From the NCBI GenBank assembly GCA_961205875.1, contig OY540814.1, positions 25,860,151-25,924,150 on the forward strand: 64,000 nucleotides of DNA. Reading direction: 5' to 3'. Source of the stretch: Sialis fuliginosa (Eukaryota > Arthropoda > Insecta > Megaloptera > Sialidae). A program made the translations under genes and the position numbers. Below the pieces are notes generated by a model. The model had not been told where the DNA came from and ran no database searches. It saw nothing but the letters and a program-made list of their open reading frames with translations. Of the stretch, positions 39,322-48,599 are shown in pieces (the stretch's first letter is position 1; the number at the start of each line of letters is the position of its first letter).

Positions 39322-41346
39322 TTATTTTTTTTCTTTTGGGACAAAAACAGGATATACAGGAATCAAATAAACAGGAATAAATGAAACAGGTCGATTAGGA
39401 TAATGTCTAGGCGATCTTCCTTCTGAATTATTTATTTGAGGAGAACCACTAGAGAATGGAGCAGGAAATATTCCAACAGATCCTATATTATTATTATTAT
39501 TACTAATGTTAATATAAGGATTTCCATTTTGGATAATTCCAAAAGGATTATTACGATATATTTCATTGAAAAAGTTAGAAACTTTTGCATTACTTAACTG
39601 GTCCTGCAAATTCAATGGGAATGAATTAAAAGATGGAGAAATAATTGGAGAAGAAATCGGAGAAATAAAAGGAGGAATATTTGGAGAGGGAACTGAAGTA
39701 GAAATCGGAGAAGGAGTTGGAGAAAGATTTGAAGAAATTGGAGGAGTTGGAGAAAGATTTAAAGAAATTGGAGGAGTTGGAGAAAGATTTGAAGAAATTG
39801 GAGGAGTTGGAGAAAGATTTGAAGAAATTGGAGAAGGAGTATGACAGTTTCCTTTCATATAAGAATAATACTGGAATCCGTCATGTAGTCGCCTTTCATG
39901 ATAAAAACTTATGTCTCCATTATTATTTGTATTGCTTATTTCCACAATTTCATTAGTGCTGTTTGAATTATCGTCAGAAAATATAACACTTGATTGTACG
40001 TTAGCGCTTTCTTGGCCTTCTTTGTCGTCTTTAACATCATCAACTGTAGAATCTGCACCACTTTCATTTTGATTTTCAGTTGTTCCTTCAGTACTACTTT
40101 GGTTTATAACTTCACATTCATTATTGGTAACTTCAGTAGTACATTCATTTTGACTTTCAGTTGTTCCTTCAGTAGTACTTTGGTTTAATACTTCACATTC
40201 ATTATTGGTAACTTCAGTAGTACATTCAGTTGTTCCTTCAGTAGTACTTTGGTTTATTACTTCACATTCATTATTGGTAACTTCAGTAGTACTTTCAGTT
40301 GTTCCTTCAGTAGTACTTTGGTTTATTACTTCACATTCATTAATGGTAACTTCAGTAGTACATTCATTTTGACTTTCAGTTGTTCCTTCAGTAGTACTTT
40401 GGTTTATTACTTCACATTCATTATTGGTAACTTCAGTAGTACATTCAGTTGTTCCTTCAGTAGTACTTTGGTTTATTACTTCACATTCATTATTGGTAAC
40501 TTCAGTAGTACTTTCAGTTGTTCCTTCAGTAGTACTTTGGTTTATTACTTCACATTCATTATTGGTAACTTCAGTAGTACATTCAGTTGTTCCTTCAGTA
40601 GTACTTTGGTTTATTACTTCACATTTATTATTGGTAACTTCAGTAGTACTTTCAGTTGTTCCTTCAGTAGTACTTTGGTTTATTACTTCACATTCATTAT
40701 TGGTAACTTCAGTAGTACTTTCAGTTGTTCCTTCAGTAGTACTTTGGTTTATTACTTCACATTCATTATTGGTAACTTCAGTAGTACTTTCAGTTGTTCC
40801 TTCAGTAGTACTTTGGTTTATTACTTCACATTCATTATTGGTAACTTCAGTAGTACATTCAGTTTGACTTTCAGTTGTTCCTTCAGTAGTACTTTGGTTT
40901 ATTTCTTCACATTCATTATTGGTAACTTCAGTAGTACATTCATTTTGACTTTCAGTTGTTCCTTCAGTAGTACTTTGGTTTATTACTTCACATTCATTAT
41001 CGGTAACACTAGTTCGAATAGCTTCAGTAGTACTTTCATTTTCACTTTTAATTCCTTCTTCGGTTATTGTACATAACGGACAGTGACATATTTCACTTTT
41101 CTCTGGTAATTTCAAATATTCCTGATGAGGCACCACATTATGTTTTGTTTCAGATAATTCATCATTTACTGCTTTATGTAAATCGTTAGGTGTACAATCG
41201 CTGACTAGTCCATTTAGCATAAAAATTATTTTGCTGAGTAATGAGGTTCGTTCTTCGCATGTTTGCGGTAGTTTAGGTCTTGATTCAGTAAAATCACGTG
41301 TTATCAAAATATAAATTAATAAATGCGTTACAATATTTAACTTCAT
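39322..41346 (-). CDS. Secreted mucin-like protein with 13 Cys/Thr-rich repeats (674 aa)
   Basis: This is a single-exon frame starting at an ATG in good insect context (CCAAAATGAAG), with a TATA box at 41397-41392. The N-terminus MKLNIVTHLLIYILITRDFTES is a predicted signal peptide. Next is a non-repetitive Cys-containing domain of about 80 residues (QTCEER, LVSDCTPND, EICHCPLCT). Thirteen repeats follow, mostly 23 residues long (TTEVTNNECEVINQSTTEG plus TTES). Each carries one conserved Cys and an Asn-Gln-Ser N-glycosylation sequon in a Thr-rich background suited to O-glycosylation. Then come an acidic stretch, Pro/Ser repeats of the SPTPPISSNL type, Asn runs, and the C-terminus IPVYLIPVYPVFVPKEKK. 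The family is unrecognised. The architecture suggests an extracellular, disulphide-linkable mucin or silk-type coat protein. It is co-oriented with the gene at 43.0-44.0 kb. Confidence 0.85.
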   Translation of the reverse strand: MKLNIVTHLLIYILITRDFTESRPKLPQTCEERTSLLSKIIFMLNGLVSDCTPNDLHKAVNDELSETKHNVVPHQEYLKLPEKSEICHCPLCTITEEGIKSENESTTEAIRTSVTDNECEVINQSTTEGTTESQNECTTEVTNNECEEINQSTTEGTTESQTECTTEVTNNECEVINQSTTEGTTESTTEVTNNECEVINQSTTEGTTESTTEVTNNECEVINQSTTEGTTESTTEVTNNKCEVINQSTTEGTTECTTEVTNNECEVINQSTTEGTTESTTEVTNNECEVINQSTTEGTTECTTEVTNNECEVINQSTTEGTTESQNECTTEVTINECEVINQSTTEGTTESTTEVTNNECEVINQSTTEGTTECTTEVTNNECEVLNQSTTEGTTESQNECTTEVTNNECEVINQSSTEGTTENQNESGADSTVDDVKDDKEGQESANVQSSVIFSDDNSNSTNEIVEISNTNNNGDISFYHERRLHDGFQYYSYMKGNCHTPSPISSNLSPTPPISSNLSPTPPISLNLSPTPPISSNLSPTPSPISTSVPSPNIPPFISPISSPIISPSFNSFPLNLQDQLSNAKVSNFFNEIYRNNPFGIIQNGNPYINISNNNNNIGSVGIFPAPFSSGSPQINNSEGRSPRHYPNRPVSFIPVYLIPVYPVFVPKEKK
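39706..39843 (-). repeat. Pro/Ser-coding tandem repeats in the C-terminal part
   Basis: Four or five 30-base units (SPTPPISSNL and variants) lie in tandem. Near-identical codons between units indicate recent duplication. Confidence 0.85.
40075..40995 (-). repeat. 69-bp tandem coding minisatellite, 13 units
   Basis: Units of 69 bases (23 codons) recur 13 times, some carrying a 12-base extension (four codons, QNEC/QTEC). Identity at third positions is very high, indicating recent unequal crossing-over or gene conversion. Because the unit length is a multiple of three and lacks stops, long false frames appear on the opposite strand. Confidence 0.95.
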
Positions 41347-41391
41347 TTTGGTATATCAGATGCCACACTAAATTTGGTAATTGATTTAACG

Positions 41392-41397
41392 TTTATA
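41392..41397 (-). promoter_or_regulatory. TATA box of the 39.3-41.3 kb gene
   Basis: TATAAA (in ATTTATAAACG) on the minus strand lies about 46 bases upstream of the ATG. This leaves room for a start site about 30 bases downstream and a very short leader. It fits a strongly expressed secretory gene. Confidence 0.6.
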
Positions 41398-41764
41398 AAT
41401 ATGCTACGTTATTTACTATAGTTTCGTGATATTTACATTACAATGATTGTTTTATTTATTTGAATTAAGAATAGTAACTGTATTATTATTATATATTATT
41501 ATTAGACTCGCAATTAGTGTATATTTTTAAAACTCACATATAATTTATGTTTCAATCGTGTATCAATATAATGTTTTTGTAATGCGCACGAATTGCTTTG
41601 TTTGGGTACTTTTTTTTATACATACATACATGAAATGTACTGTATAATAAAGTATAGTAATCATGATAAAATTTAAACTCAAAACGGCAAGACTTTATAA
41701 TGAAATTTTAAACTTAAGGTTCTTGTATACTGTAGATGTGCACTTCTTATTTTTTAAAACTATC

Positions 41765-42190
41765 ACTAAACCGGAAACGGATAGTTATTGATATCACTTT
41801 TTTAATTTTTCGAATTATTTTTGAAACGGTGCGCAGTAGAAAAAAAAATGATTTAGATTTAAGTTGTAGAAAATACTCTCATCTATAATTTATATTCTGT
41901 TCATTTTTTTAGGAAATAATCGATTTTCTTCAATTTTTGAATTTTTCTAATTATTTTTAAAACGGTACGTAATAGAAGAAAATGTTTTAGATACAGGTTA
42001 TAGAGAAAATTATTATCGTTGATTTTTATTGTAAACATATTTTAAAAAAAAATTGTGTAAGGAAATAATCATTTTTATTATTTTATTTCAAATGGCACAT
42101 AACAGAAATTTTTTTTTATAATAAAAGTTGTAGAGAATGTTATTTTCTAAAATTTATGCCCTATTATTTTTTTGAATCTTTTATGAGTTG
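41765..42190 (+). repeat. Three diverged ~130-140 bp direct repeats
   Basis: Blocks of the type AATTATTTTTGAAACGGT, then GTAGAA/ATAGAAG, GTTGTAGA and GGAAATAATCGATTTT recur three times in order. Related single copies appear near 59430-59520 and 60480-60660. The similarity is low but the block order is consistent, suggesting an old interspersed family that is locally tandem here. Confidence 0.5.
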
Positions 42191-42740
42191 ACCAGAAAAT
42201 AATAATTTTTGTTTTTATTTAAAAATTCTTTTAATAATATAAATAATCTACTTAAAATAAAAGCATTTATTATTACAACTTATAGGTGTATAGAGATAAG
42301 AATATCTAAAACGTGTTAAACTGTTGAACTATCAAATAAATAAGAAGTCTTTGACAAAACATTTTTTAAACAGAAAAATTATTATAACGATTCTTAAACA
42401 TTAACAAAAACAACAATTCATGTATTGTATTTTATATTCAATTAACTTATGTAATTTCTTCTGTATCATGAACTTTAAAAAAGTCTTGTGCCGGCCAGGG
42501 CAGTTTATTTTTAACTGTAAATGGTATCAGGTGAGTTTCAATAAAAGGAATTTAATTAATAATAAAATTTGCGCATTTTGTATTTAAATAAAAATACATT
42601 TTGTGATTTGTTTTATAACAAAAGGATAAAAAAACGTTTATTATGTACATAATTTTGTATAATTACATTCCAATAATCATATCTCTTCTGTGATACTTGC
42701 TTTTTAAAGTTAAAAAAAATTGAAACTAAAATTTTATATA

Positions 42741-42746
42741 TTTATT
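42741..42746 (-). terminator. Polyadenylation signal AATAAA
   Basis: AATAAA on the minus strand lies about 55 bases beyond the last stop codon of the 42.8-kb exon. It would serve that exon, and possibly the gene at 43011-43976 as well. Confidence 0.5.
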
Positions 42747-42799
42747 TACTATATAAATTATTATATGTATATAAATGTAACACAATGTTCTGGACATAT

Positions 42800-42968
42800 T
42801 TAGGATTGCGTTGCAGTTCCCAGAACTCCAGCATTAACACCGCCCACATCAATAGGAAGAGCTACCATTATTATCACCTCCAACAACCGGACTGAGCACC
42901 CCGACATTGGTATTACCCAGGACACCATTTAAAATACCCGGGCTTTTGTTATCAACACTGGGTATTTG
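42800..42968 (-). pseudogene. Orphan Gly/Asn/Val-rich terminal exon with a frame switch
   Basis: A good acceptor (TTTTATTTTCAG, AG at 42970-42969) is followed by QIPSVDNKSPGILNGVLGNT, NVGVLSPVVGGDNNGSS and a stop at 42851-42849. One frame over, the coding character continues without interruption: LPIDVGGVNAGVLGTATQS, stop at 42802-42800. The two halves share the G-V-L motif, so a one- or two-base indel near 42855-42870, or a sequencing error, has probably broken a single reading frame. No upstream exon could be assigned: the gene to the right ends in its own stop 43 bases before the acceptor. It is possibly an alternative 3' exon of that gene, or the relic of a third secreted-protein gene. 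The composition resembles silk-associated or surface proteins, but no family is claimed. Confidence 0.5.
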
Positions 42969-43010
42969 CTGAAAATAAAATATTTACAAAATGCATTATA
43001 TATTTTTGTT

Positions 43011-43976
43011 TTAATGATCTCTGCTTTCCAGCAAATGGATAATTTGTTTTAGAAGAGTAGCGTGATGTTCGTTATTTGTGAAATATGGGTAATAGTGTGT
43101 ATTTTTATTATGTTTTCCACAAAAACATGGTTCCGACGGTCCACTATTGCATGGAGCAATTGGTGGGAAAGTGGAAACCTGACAGGGTGGCTCAGTCGAC
43201 GGCTTTGTCGGTGCTACTGTAACCTGAGAAGGTGTGGTTACATCCGGAATAGTTGAAGGAGTGGTACTGTCCGTATCACAAGGAGGTGTGGTACTTTCCA
43301 TATCCCAAGTAGATGAAGTGGGATCGGAAGGAGTTGTACTGCCCGTATCACAAGGAGGTGTGGTACTTTCCATATCCCAAGTAGATGTAGTGGAATCAGA
43401 AGGAGTTGTACTATCCGTATCACAAGGAGGTGTGGTACTTTCCATATCCCAAGTAGATGAAGTGGGATCTGAAGGAGTTGTACTGTCCGTATCACAAGGA
43501 GATGTGGTACTTTCCATATCCCAAGTAGATGAAGTGGGATCGGAAGGAGTGGTACTATCTGTATCACAAGGAATAGTAGTTGCCGTAGTAGATTCCGTTG
43601 TTGAAGGCGGAGGTGCAATGCTACTACAAGGACATTTGCTAGTTGTCGTGGGAGGTGTGGTTGTGCTGGTAGTTGTAGTGGTGTGTGAGTGACATGAGCA
43701 AGAACACGATGATCCTGTACCTGGAGTTCCACCACCAGTTTGCCCTCCAGTTTGCCCTCCTGTTTGATCCCCTGTTTGACTACCCGTTTGACCTCCAGTT
43801 TGTCCGCCAGTTTGTTCGCCATTTGAGCAAGGGAAGAGCAACTGCACCAACAGTTTCACGATGGAACCAAACGTGTATATTTCATCGTTGTCATCTGTAG
43901 TTGGAGCGGAACAAACGTTGTTGATGAAACAACTGCTCAGTACAAAGATCAACAGCAAGCTGAGTTTTGAATTCAT
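43011..43976 (-). CDS. Secreted Cys/Thr-rich repeat protein (321 aa)
   Basis: This is a single-exon frame. I start it at the ATG at 43976 rather than further upstream, because the TATA box at 44043-44036 puts the likely transcription start near 44010. MNSKLSLLLIFVLSSCFINNVCSA is a clear signal peptide. Then come a short domain (APTTDDNDEIYTFGSIVKLL, VQLLFPC), GGQT repeats and a CSCSCHSH cluster. A Thr-rich segment follows, then four full and one partial 24-residue repeats (PCDTDSTTPSDPTSSTWDME plus STTP). The C-terminus is Cys-containing and ends HLLESRDH. One Cys per repeat and dense Ser/Thr suggest a disulphide-linked, O-glycosylated extracellular protein like its neighbour. The two do not share repeat sequence. 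The family is unrecognised; silk-gland, salivary or gut expression is a guess. Confidence 0.85.
   Translation of the reverse strand: MNSKLSLLLIFVLSSCFINNVCSAPTTDDNDEIYTFGSIVKLLVQLLFPCSNGEQTGGQTGGQTGSQTGDQTGGQTGGQTGGGTPGTGSSCSCSCHSHTTTTTSTTTPPTTTSKCPCSSIAPPPSTTESTTATTIPCDTDSTTPSDPTSSTWDMESTTSPCDTDSTTPSDPTSSTWDMESTTPPCDTDSTTPSDSTTSTWDMESTTPPCDTGSTTPSDPTSSTWDMESTTPPCDTDSTTPSTIPDVTTPSQVTVAPTKPSTEPPCQVSTFPPIAPCNSGPSEPCFCGKHNKNTHYYPYFTNNEHHATLLKQIIHLLESRDH
43258..43570 (-). repeat. 72-bp tandem coding minisatellite
   Basis: Four full 72-base units and one partial encode the 24-residue Cys/Asp/Ser/Thr repeat. Units differ at only a few positions. It is similar in principle to, but different in sequence from, the 69-bp repeat of the neighbouring gene. 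Confidence 0.9.
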
Positions 43977-44035
43977 GATGTTGTATTTGTTCTTAAATGT
44001 ACAACAGTGAACTAATACTTTTGTTCGAGACAAGG

Positions 44036-44043
44036 TTTTTATA
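44036..44043 (-). promoter_or_regulatory. TATA box of the 43-kb gene
   Basis: TATAAAAA on the minus strand lies about 30 bases before AGTTCACTG (an initiator-like site near 44010) and about 60 bases before the ATG at 43976. Confidence 0.6.
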
Positions 44044-45941
44044 TTATATCCTCTGATAAATATTTACATTTGTTTCGTGATGAGCATAAGATAAGTTGTT
44101 GTTTTTAGTTTTGTTAGATATAAAACGAACGTGTTGGTCCGCGTATTCCTTAAAACATTTACTTTAATTGATTAGATTTGTATAAACTTTATTTCCGATA
44201 ATTAAAATATTTCATAAATAATAATATACTAGCTATAGTTTGTTTCTTATCACCTCAAACGTGTATTGTTTATAAAAAACAAATAATAATATTTGTTTTG
44301 GGAATGCAGTTACTACAATGCTGCAGTATTGCGTTGGTGTCCGTCAGTTTAATTCAATCTTCAGTCCAACTTACTTCTTCATTAATTATGTGCAATCATA
44401 GCTATTTTGGAATTGTTATCAAGAATTCGTGAATATTCTTTATTTATTATTTATAGTGTTTTGAATAATAAAAATAATCATATGTATTTTTTTAGAATTT
44501 TTATTAAATATGGATAACATTCCATTAGAATTACTCATTATTATTTTTCGAATTTATATTTTAATCAATTGAAGAAATATTAATTTGAATTATTGTTATT
44601 TAGATAGCTGTTTGTTTGTTAAAATAATAATTATAAAAAATATAGAAATTTATTAAATATTAGGGCAGCCCAGTGGCGCGTTACAAGGTAGTAAAATTAG
44701 CTAAGAAGAAGTTTCAAATAGACACAATTTTCCTATTTTTTTTTAGATAACAAAAATCCTAGAGACATTTTTTTTCTTTTTTAGGGTTTCGAAGAACCCT
44801 ATTAATCTCACTTTGCCCGCCTGTCAGTCTTTTTCAGTCAAAGCAAAATATCTCGTAAACTATATAAGCAAGAAACTTGAAATTTTTACTGAACATGTAA
44901 AATGATACCCTCTAGTAAAAGAAGTACAAATTTGTTAAAAAAATAATTATTTCAGGGGGGGGTGGGGCTAAGGAGCTAAAGCTGTATAAAAAATATATTT
45001 TTTTTTTACATCAACGTATGTGGCACGTCAAAATGTATAACCAAAGCAGTAGATTTTTGTAGGTTTTCTAATTTTGGCGCCTGCAGAGAGCTTTAAAGCA
45101 AATTCCCCCCAAAAAAATTATATACCAAGACGTGTGGAGTGTCGAAATGTAGATCTCAATTAATAGAATATGACCCTGTTTTTAATTTTTTTAAAATTTT
45201 TCATCTATATTGAAATTTTAAAATCAGCATGTTCAAATATAGACAAAAATTTAATTTTGAACTATCACTATACATAATTCACACCAAAAAAGAATCAAAA
45301 TTAATTTTGATGAAATAAGGAATTTTACTAACAATTAAATATATTATTTTTATCAAGGGTACTTAAAATAAGTATTATCTAAAAATATATCTTTTTAAGA
45401 AATATACCAAATCGATCACGTCTAAAATGAGTAAATTTGTATAAATTTCTGATGAGTCAGTACAATCACAATAGATGGTGCCAGAAGTCATTTATAGACA
45501 AACTCAATCCTATTGTTTATACCCGGTACTTTTACAAATTATAAATAGTAACATTTGACGTGAATACTTTAAAAATAAATGGAGGTTTTTGTTAAAACTA
45601 GAAAATAGTAGAACCGTCTAACGATAATGTATGCAAGAATACAATTTATAAAAAAATATATTCAAATGTAAATATTTCTTTATTTTACTGAACAAATTAT
45701 TATTTTATAATTATTAAAATTATTTTTCCCGTTTAAATAATAAATCAATAAAAATTAATTTTGGAATAAAAATGTATAAACTAAACATAATCCGCTCAAA
45801 AATCCACTAACACAACGGTTCTTAAACTTATATGGTCTAGGAACCCCTTTTCAACAATTATTTTTGAGGGAACCCCCTCCCAATCAAAAGTATGTAGTAT
45901 AGAGAATAAGTATATAATTAAAATCAAAAATAATAAATTTT
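44044..45941. other. Non-coding interval with repeat fragments
   Basis: It contains fragments resembling transposon ends (for example CCCAGTGGCGCG near 44670) and an interspersed segment near 44785-44940 (AGGGTTTCGAAGAACCCTATTAATCTCACTTTGCCCGCC). A degraded hAT-like end (AACGGTTCTTAAACTT) lies near 45815. No exon was recognised. Confidence 0.5.
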
Positions 45942-46091
45942 GGCTTCTGGGTGTAAGCCGCGTCGGTTTGGTCGTGTTATCGCCAACTTCTTAAAGTGCT
46001 TTGAGAAGAGCCCTGAAGATATCCACTGCAATGTGTGACAAAACATTCGCCGATAACACAACTAAACCGACGCGGCTTCCACCCAGAAGCC
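45942..46091. mobile_element. G+C-rich inverted repeat, 41-bp arms
   Basis: GGCTTCTGGGTGTAAGCCGC to GTGTTATCG (45942-45982) is mirrored by CGATAACACAACTAAACC to CCCAGAAGCC (46051-46091), 38 of 41 positions, with a 68-base loop. Arms and loop have much higher G+C content than the surroundings. It is probably a transposon or LINE-derived piece; class unknown. Open frames on both strands here reflect composition only. Confidence 0.65.
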
Positions 46092-46604
46092 AAGATCATC
46101 GTGGAAGTATCAAGACTTGTACAGTCAAAAATAATGTTAGCATTTCGCAAGATTTCATAAATAAACAAACAAAAAGATTTGAGTTTGTTTCCTTAAAAAA
46201 ATATACGGTGATGAAATACAAAAATGTCTATATTTAGAATTCTTGTGTAACACAAAGTTCAAACTTTTTTACTATATCAAAACAGAAATCGAACAAAGTT
46301 TTATGAATACGGAGAAAAAAATCTTGTGAAGAATTTTATAATAATAGTACCTACCTATAGGTACAATGTACATATATAATATTAATAACACAGTTAAAAG
46401 CCTTCTACGGCTACTGGGTATACACAAATTAAGGAATAACATTATAATTAATTATTATATATTATATTATCATTATTATATCTAATCGACAAAATTTTTT
46501 TCTATTTCAATTAAATGTCAATAAAATCGATTTATTTTTATTTTTGTCTTTTTTTTTCGTTAAAATTGTTTTCACTTTTCACTAACTATTTTTAAACAAA
46601 ATAT

Positions 46605-46735
46605 CCAAAAATTATACACCTAACTTTCTTCGTGAATCATTCAATCCATTAGCAAAAGTAAAAACCAGAATAAAATTCGTTACTAAAAAAATCGTGAACA
46701 GACAGAAAGACTTTGGTTTACATTATGTATAGGTA
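46605..46735 (+). repeat. RTE/SINE-like 3'-end repeat, copy B
   Basis: Collinear with 20632-20719: AAATTATACACCTAACTTTC, TTCGTGAATCA, AACCAGAATAAAATTCGTTAC, GACAGAAAGACTTTGGTTTACATTATGTATAGG. It supports a LINE/SINE tail family of lepidopteran type. Confidence 0.55.
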
Positions 46736-47006
46736 GATAGATTAAGTTATATTTATAAGTGTAAGTATATTTAAATAAACAAGAATCCAACACTGGGGTA
46801 CGGTCCAAGACTGGTGTCAGTACCTTATGTAGAAATCTTTAAATCACTACATGTGTTCTATAAAAAAATACATAAATTTTGATCATTAAAAACAAGTTGA
46901 AATATTATTTTTTGTTTCAAAAATCGGTCATCCTTTCTCATAATAAATAAGTCAAACTATATAAACAAAAAGTCTCAAGAAACTATCGTTGTAAAACGAG
47001 CATATA

Positions 47007-47397
47007 CAGTGTATTCGAAGTTGATTAAGACATAGGGAATTAACATGGGGACAATTAGAAATGTTGTAGTAACCTTTGGTCAAATTTAACGATGTGTGAT
47101 TGGTGCAATTTGAAATGCCACCTCGAAACTAACTGATCAATTTTAAATAACAGTACCTATTTTGTTTTCAACAATAAAATACATTAATGAAATTAAAGTA
47201 AGCATCCTAGATAAAATTAGAATAATTTTTGGCAGATATTTTGAAAACAAAATACTAACTACTATTTTATTAAATTTTGTGGGGGCATTTCAAAATGCAC
47301 CAATCACACATCGTTAAATTTGACCAAAGGTTACTACAATACTTCTAATTGTCTCCATGTTAAATTTCTTATGTCTTGATCAACTTGGAATACACTG
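47007..47397. mobile_element. Tc1/mariner-type MITE, 391 bp with ~115-bp terminal inverted repeats
   Basis: The ends are CAGTGTATTCGAAGTTGATTA and, read inward from the right, CAGTGTATTCCAAGTTGATCA. The arms continue in step through a CATGGGGACAATTAGAA block, GTAACCTTTGGTCAAATTTAACG and GTGTGATTGGTGCA. TA flanks both ends (47005-47006, 47398-47399). The long inverted arms and TA duplication fit a Tc1/mariner non-autonomous element. There is no coding region. Confidence 0.85.
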
Positions 47398-47689
47398 TAC
47401 GAGTATATACATCAAGTATTCTAGAGAGAAGACAGTATCAATCACGCTAAGGTCCATTATTAGTGAAGGTTTATAAGCTTATTAACAACATCAAAGACCA
47501 TAATAGCCTTAATTCATTAAGCTGACTATCTTCATCAGGTTGTACATATATTTATTATCTGTATTACATAACATGTATATTTATAATGTATGTGTTTATA
47601 CAGTAGGGTCGTTGTAATTAAGCATTTGTTTTGCACGTTAATGGCCAATTATCGAAGCTGTCTTATACCGGAGCCTTTTTTTCATGATC

Positions 47690-47970
47690 AGGTAAAGCTC
47701 GCCTCGTGAAAAATGAAGCCATCTCGTCTCGGTATCGTCTCGTACGTGTGACCGAGACTGATACTGTAAATAATCTTAGTCTCGTATGATTTTGTTTTAT
47801 AAATAATATTTTTTCATTTATTCTTGGTGTAAACAAATAAATATCTTATATATTTTACCTAATTTATACATTTATAAATTCATATGAAATAATCATCTAA
47901 ATAATCATTTAAAACCGAGACTCTTGACGAGACTTATAAAAAAAGTTGATATCGTCTCGTTTATAAGTAT
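47690..47970 (+). repeat. GTCTCG-rich patch
   Basis: About seven copies of GTCTCG or CGAGAC lie in about 280 bases, including CTCGTCTCGGTATCGTCTCG and CTTGACGAGACTT. The sequence between them is A+T-rich and partly palindromic. See the related patches at 27.7 and 36.0 kb. Confidence 0.5.
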
Positions 47971-48599
47971 TTGAATCTGTATCAACGAAATTTTCATTTT
48001 TTTTTTTGATCAAAAATATATTAGGTACTTATTTGAGATTTTCATTTAGGTATATTATTTCTTTTAGTCATCATAATTTTTAATAACGCATATCTAAGTT
48101 CCAAAAAAAATCAGATTAGGGGACATTCAAGTTTACGTAAACATAATTCCGTTCAGCAAAAATAATAATATAATTATTAGCAATAATAAGAAAATTATAT
48201 ACAATTATTAAAATTAAAACAAAAATCAAATTATTTCTATAAGTTTAACGAACTACTTTTTAAAAATAATTGAATAACTAAGGGAAAGTAATTTTATTAT
48301 TTTAAAAATATTAATTATTTTGTAGTTTTTTCTTTACGTAAGATTTTTGGTTTCCCCTACATTCCCTTTGTCAGCAAAAGTAAGAAAAAATCTACCCCCA
48401 CCCTACCCTCTTAAACTGCTTACGTAATACTTCAACGCCCCCTTATAAAAAAACTTATTCTGACAAAAAGCTTTATATTGTTGACATTAGGGTAGTACCC
48501 ATAATAAAACATTCATTTTTTTAATTTGTCAAAATGAATGAAATAAAAAAAATATATATGAAAAAAATAAAGTACACACTAATTTCAATATTATTTTTT

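Larger units (their letters stand above)
41347..42799. other. Intergenic A+T-rich DNA with diverged tandem repeats
   Basis: Apart from the TATA box and the poly(A) signal listed separately, it contains three diverged units at 41765-42190 and nothing else recognisable. Confidence 0.6.

Noticed and set aside
40249..41076. Plus-strand frame of 275 codons made of FTFIIGNFSSTFSCSFSSTL-type repeats
   Set aside because: It is the antisense of the 69-bp repeat of the secreted-protein gene. The unit is a multiple of three and stop-free on both strands, so the frame is an artefact. The same applies to the overlapping frame at 40424-40867.
43234..43822. Long frames on both strands overlapping the 321-aa gene
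   Set aside because: They are alternative frames of the 72-bp and GGQT-coding repeats. Only the frame from 43976 has a signal peptide, a TATA box and balanced composition.
46001..46237. Plus-strand frame over the G+C-rich hairpin at 46.0 kb
   Set aside because: The open frame follows from the G+C-rich inverted repeat and then runs into A+T-rich sequence. No domain was recognised.
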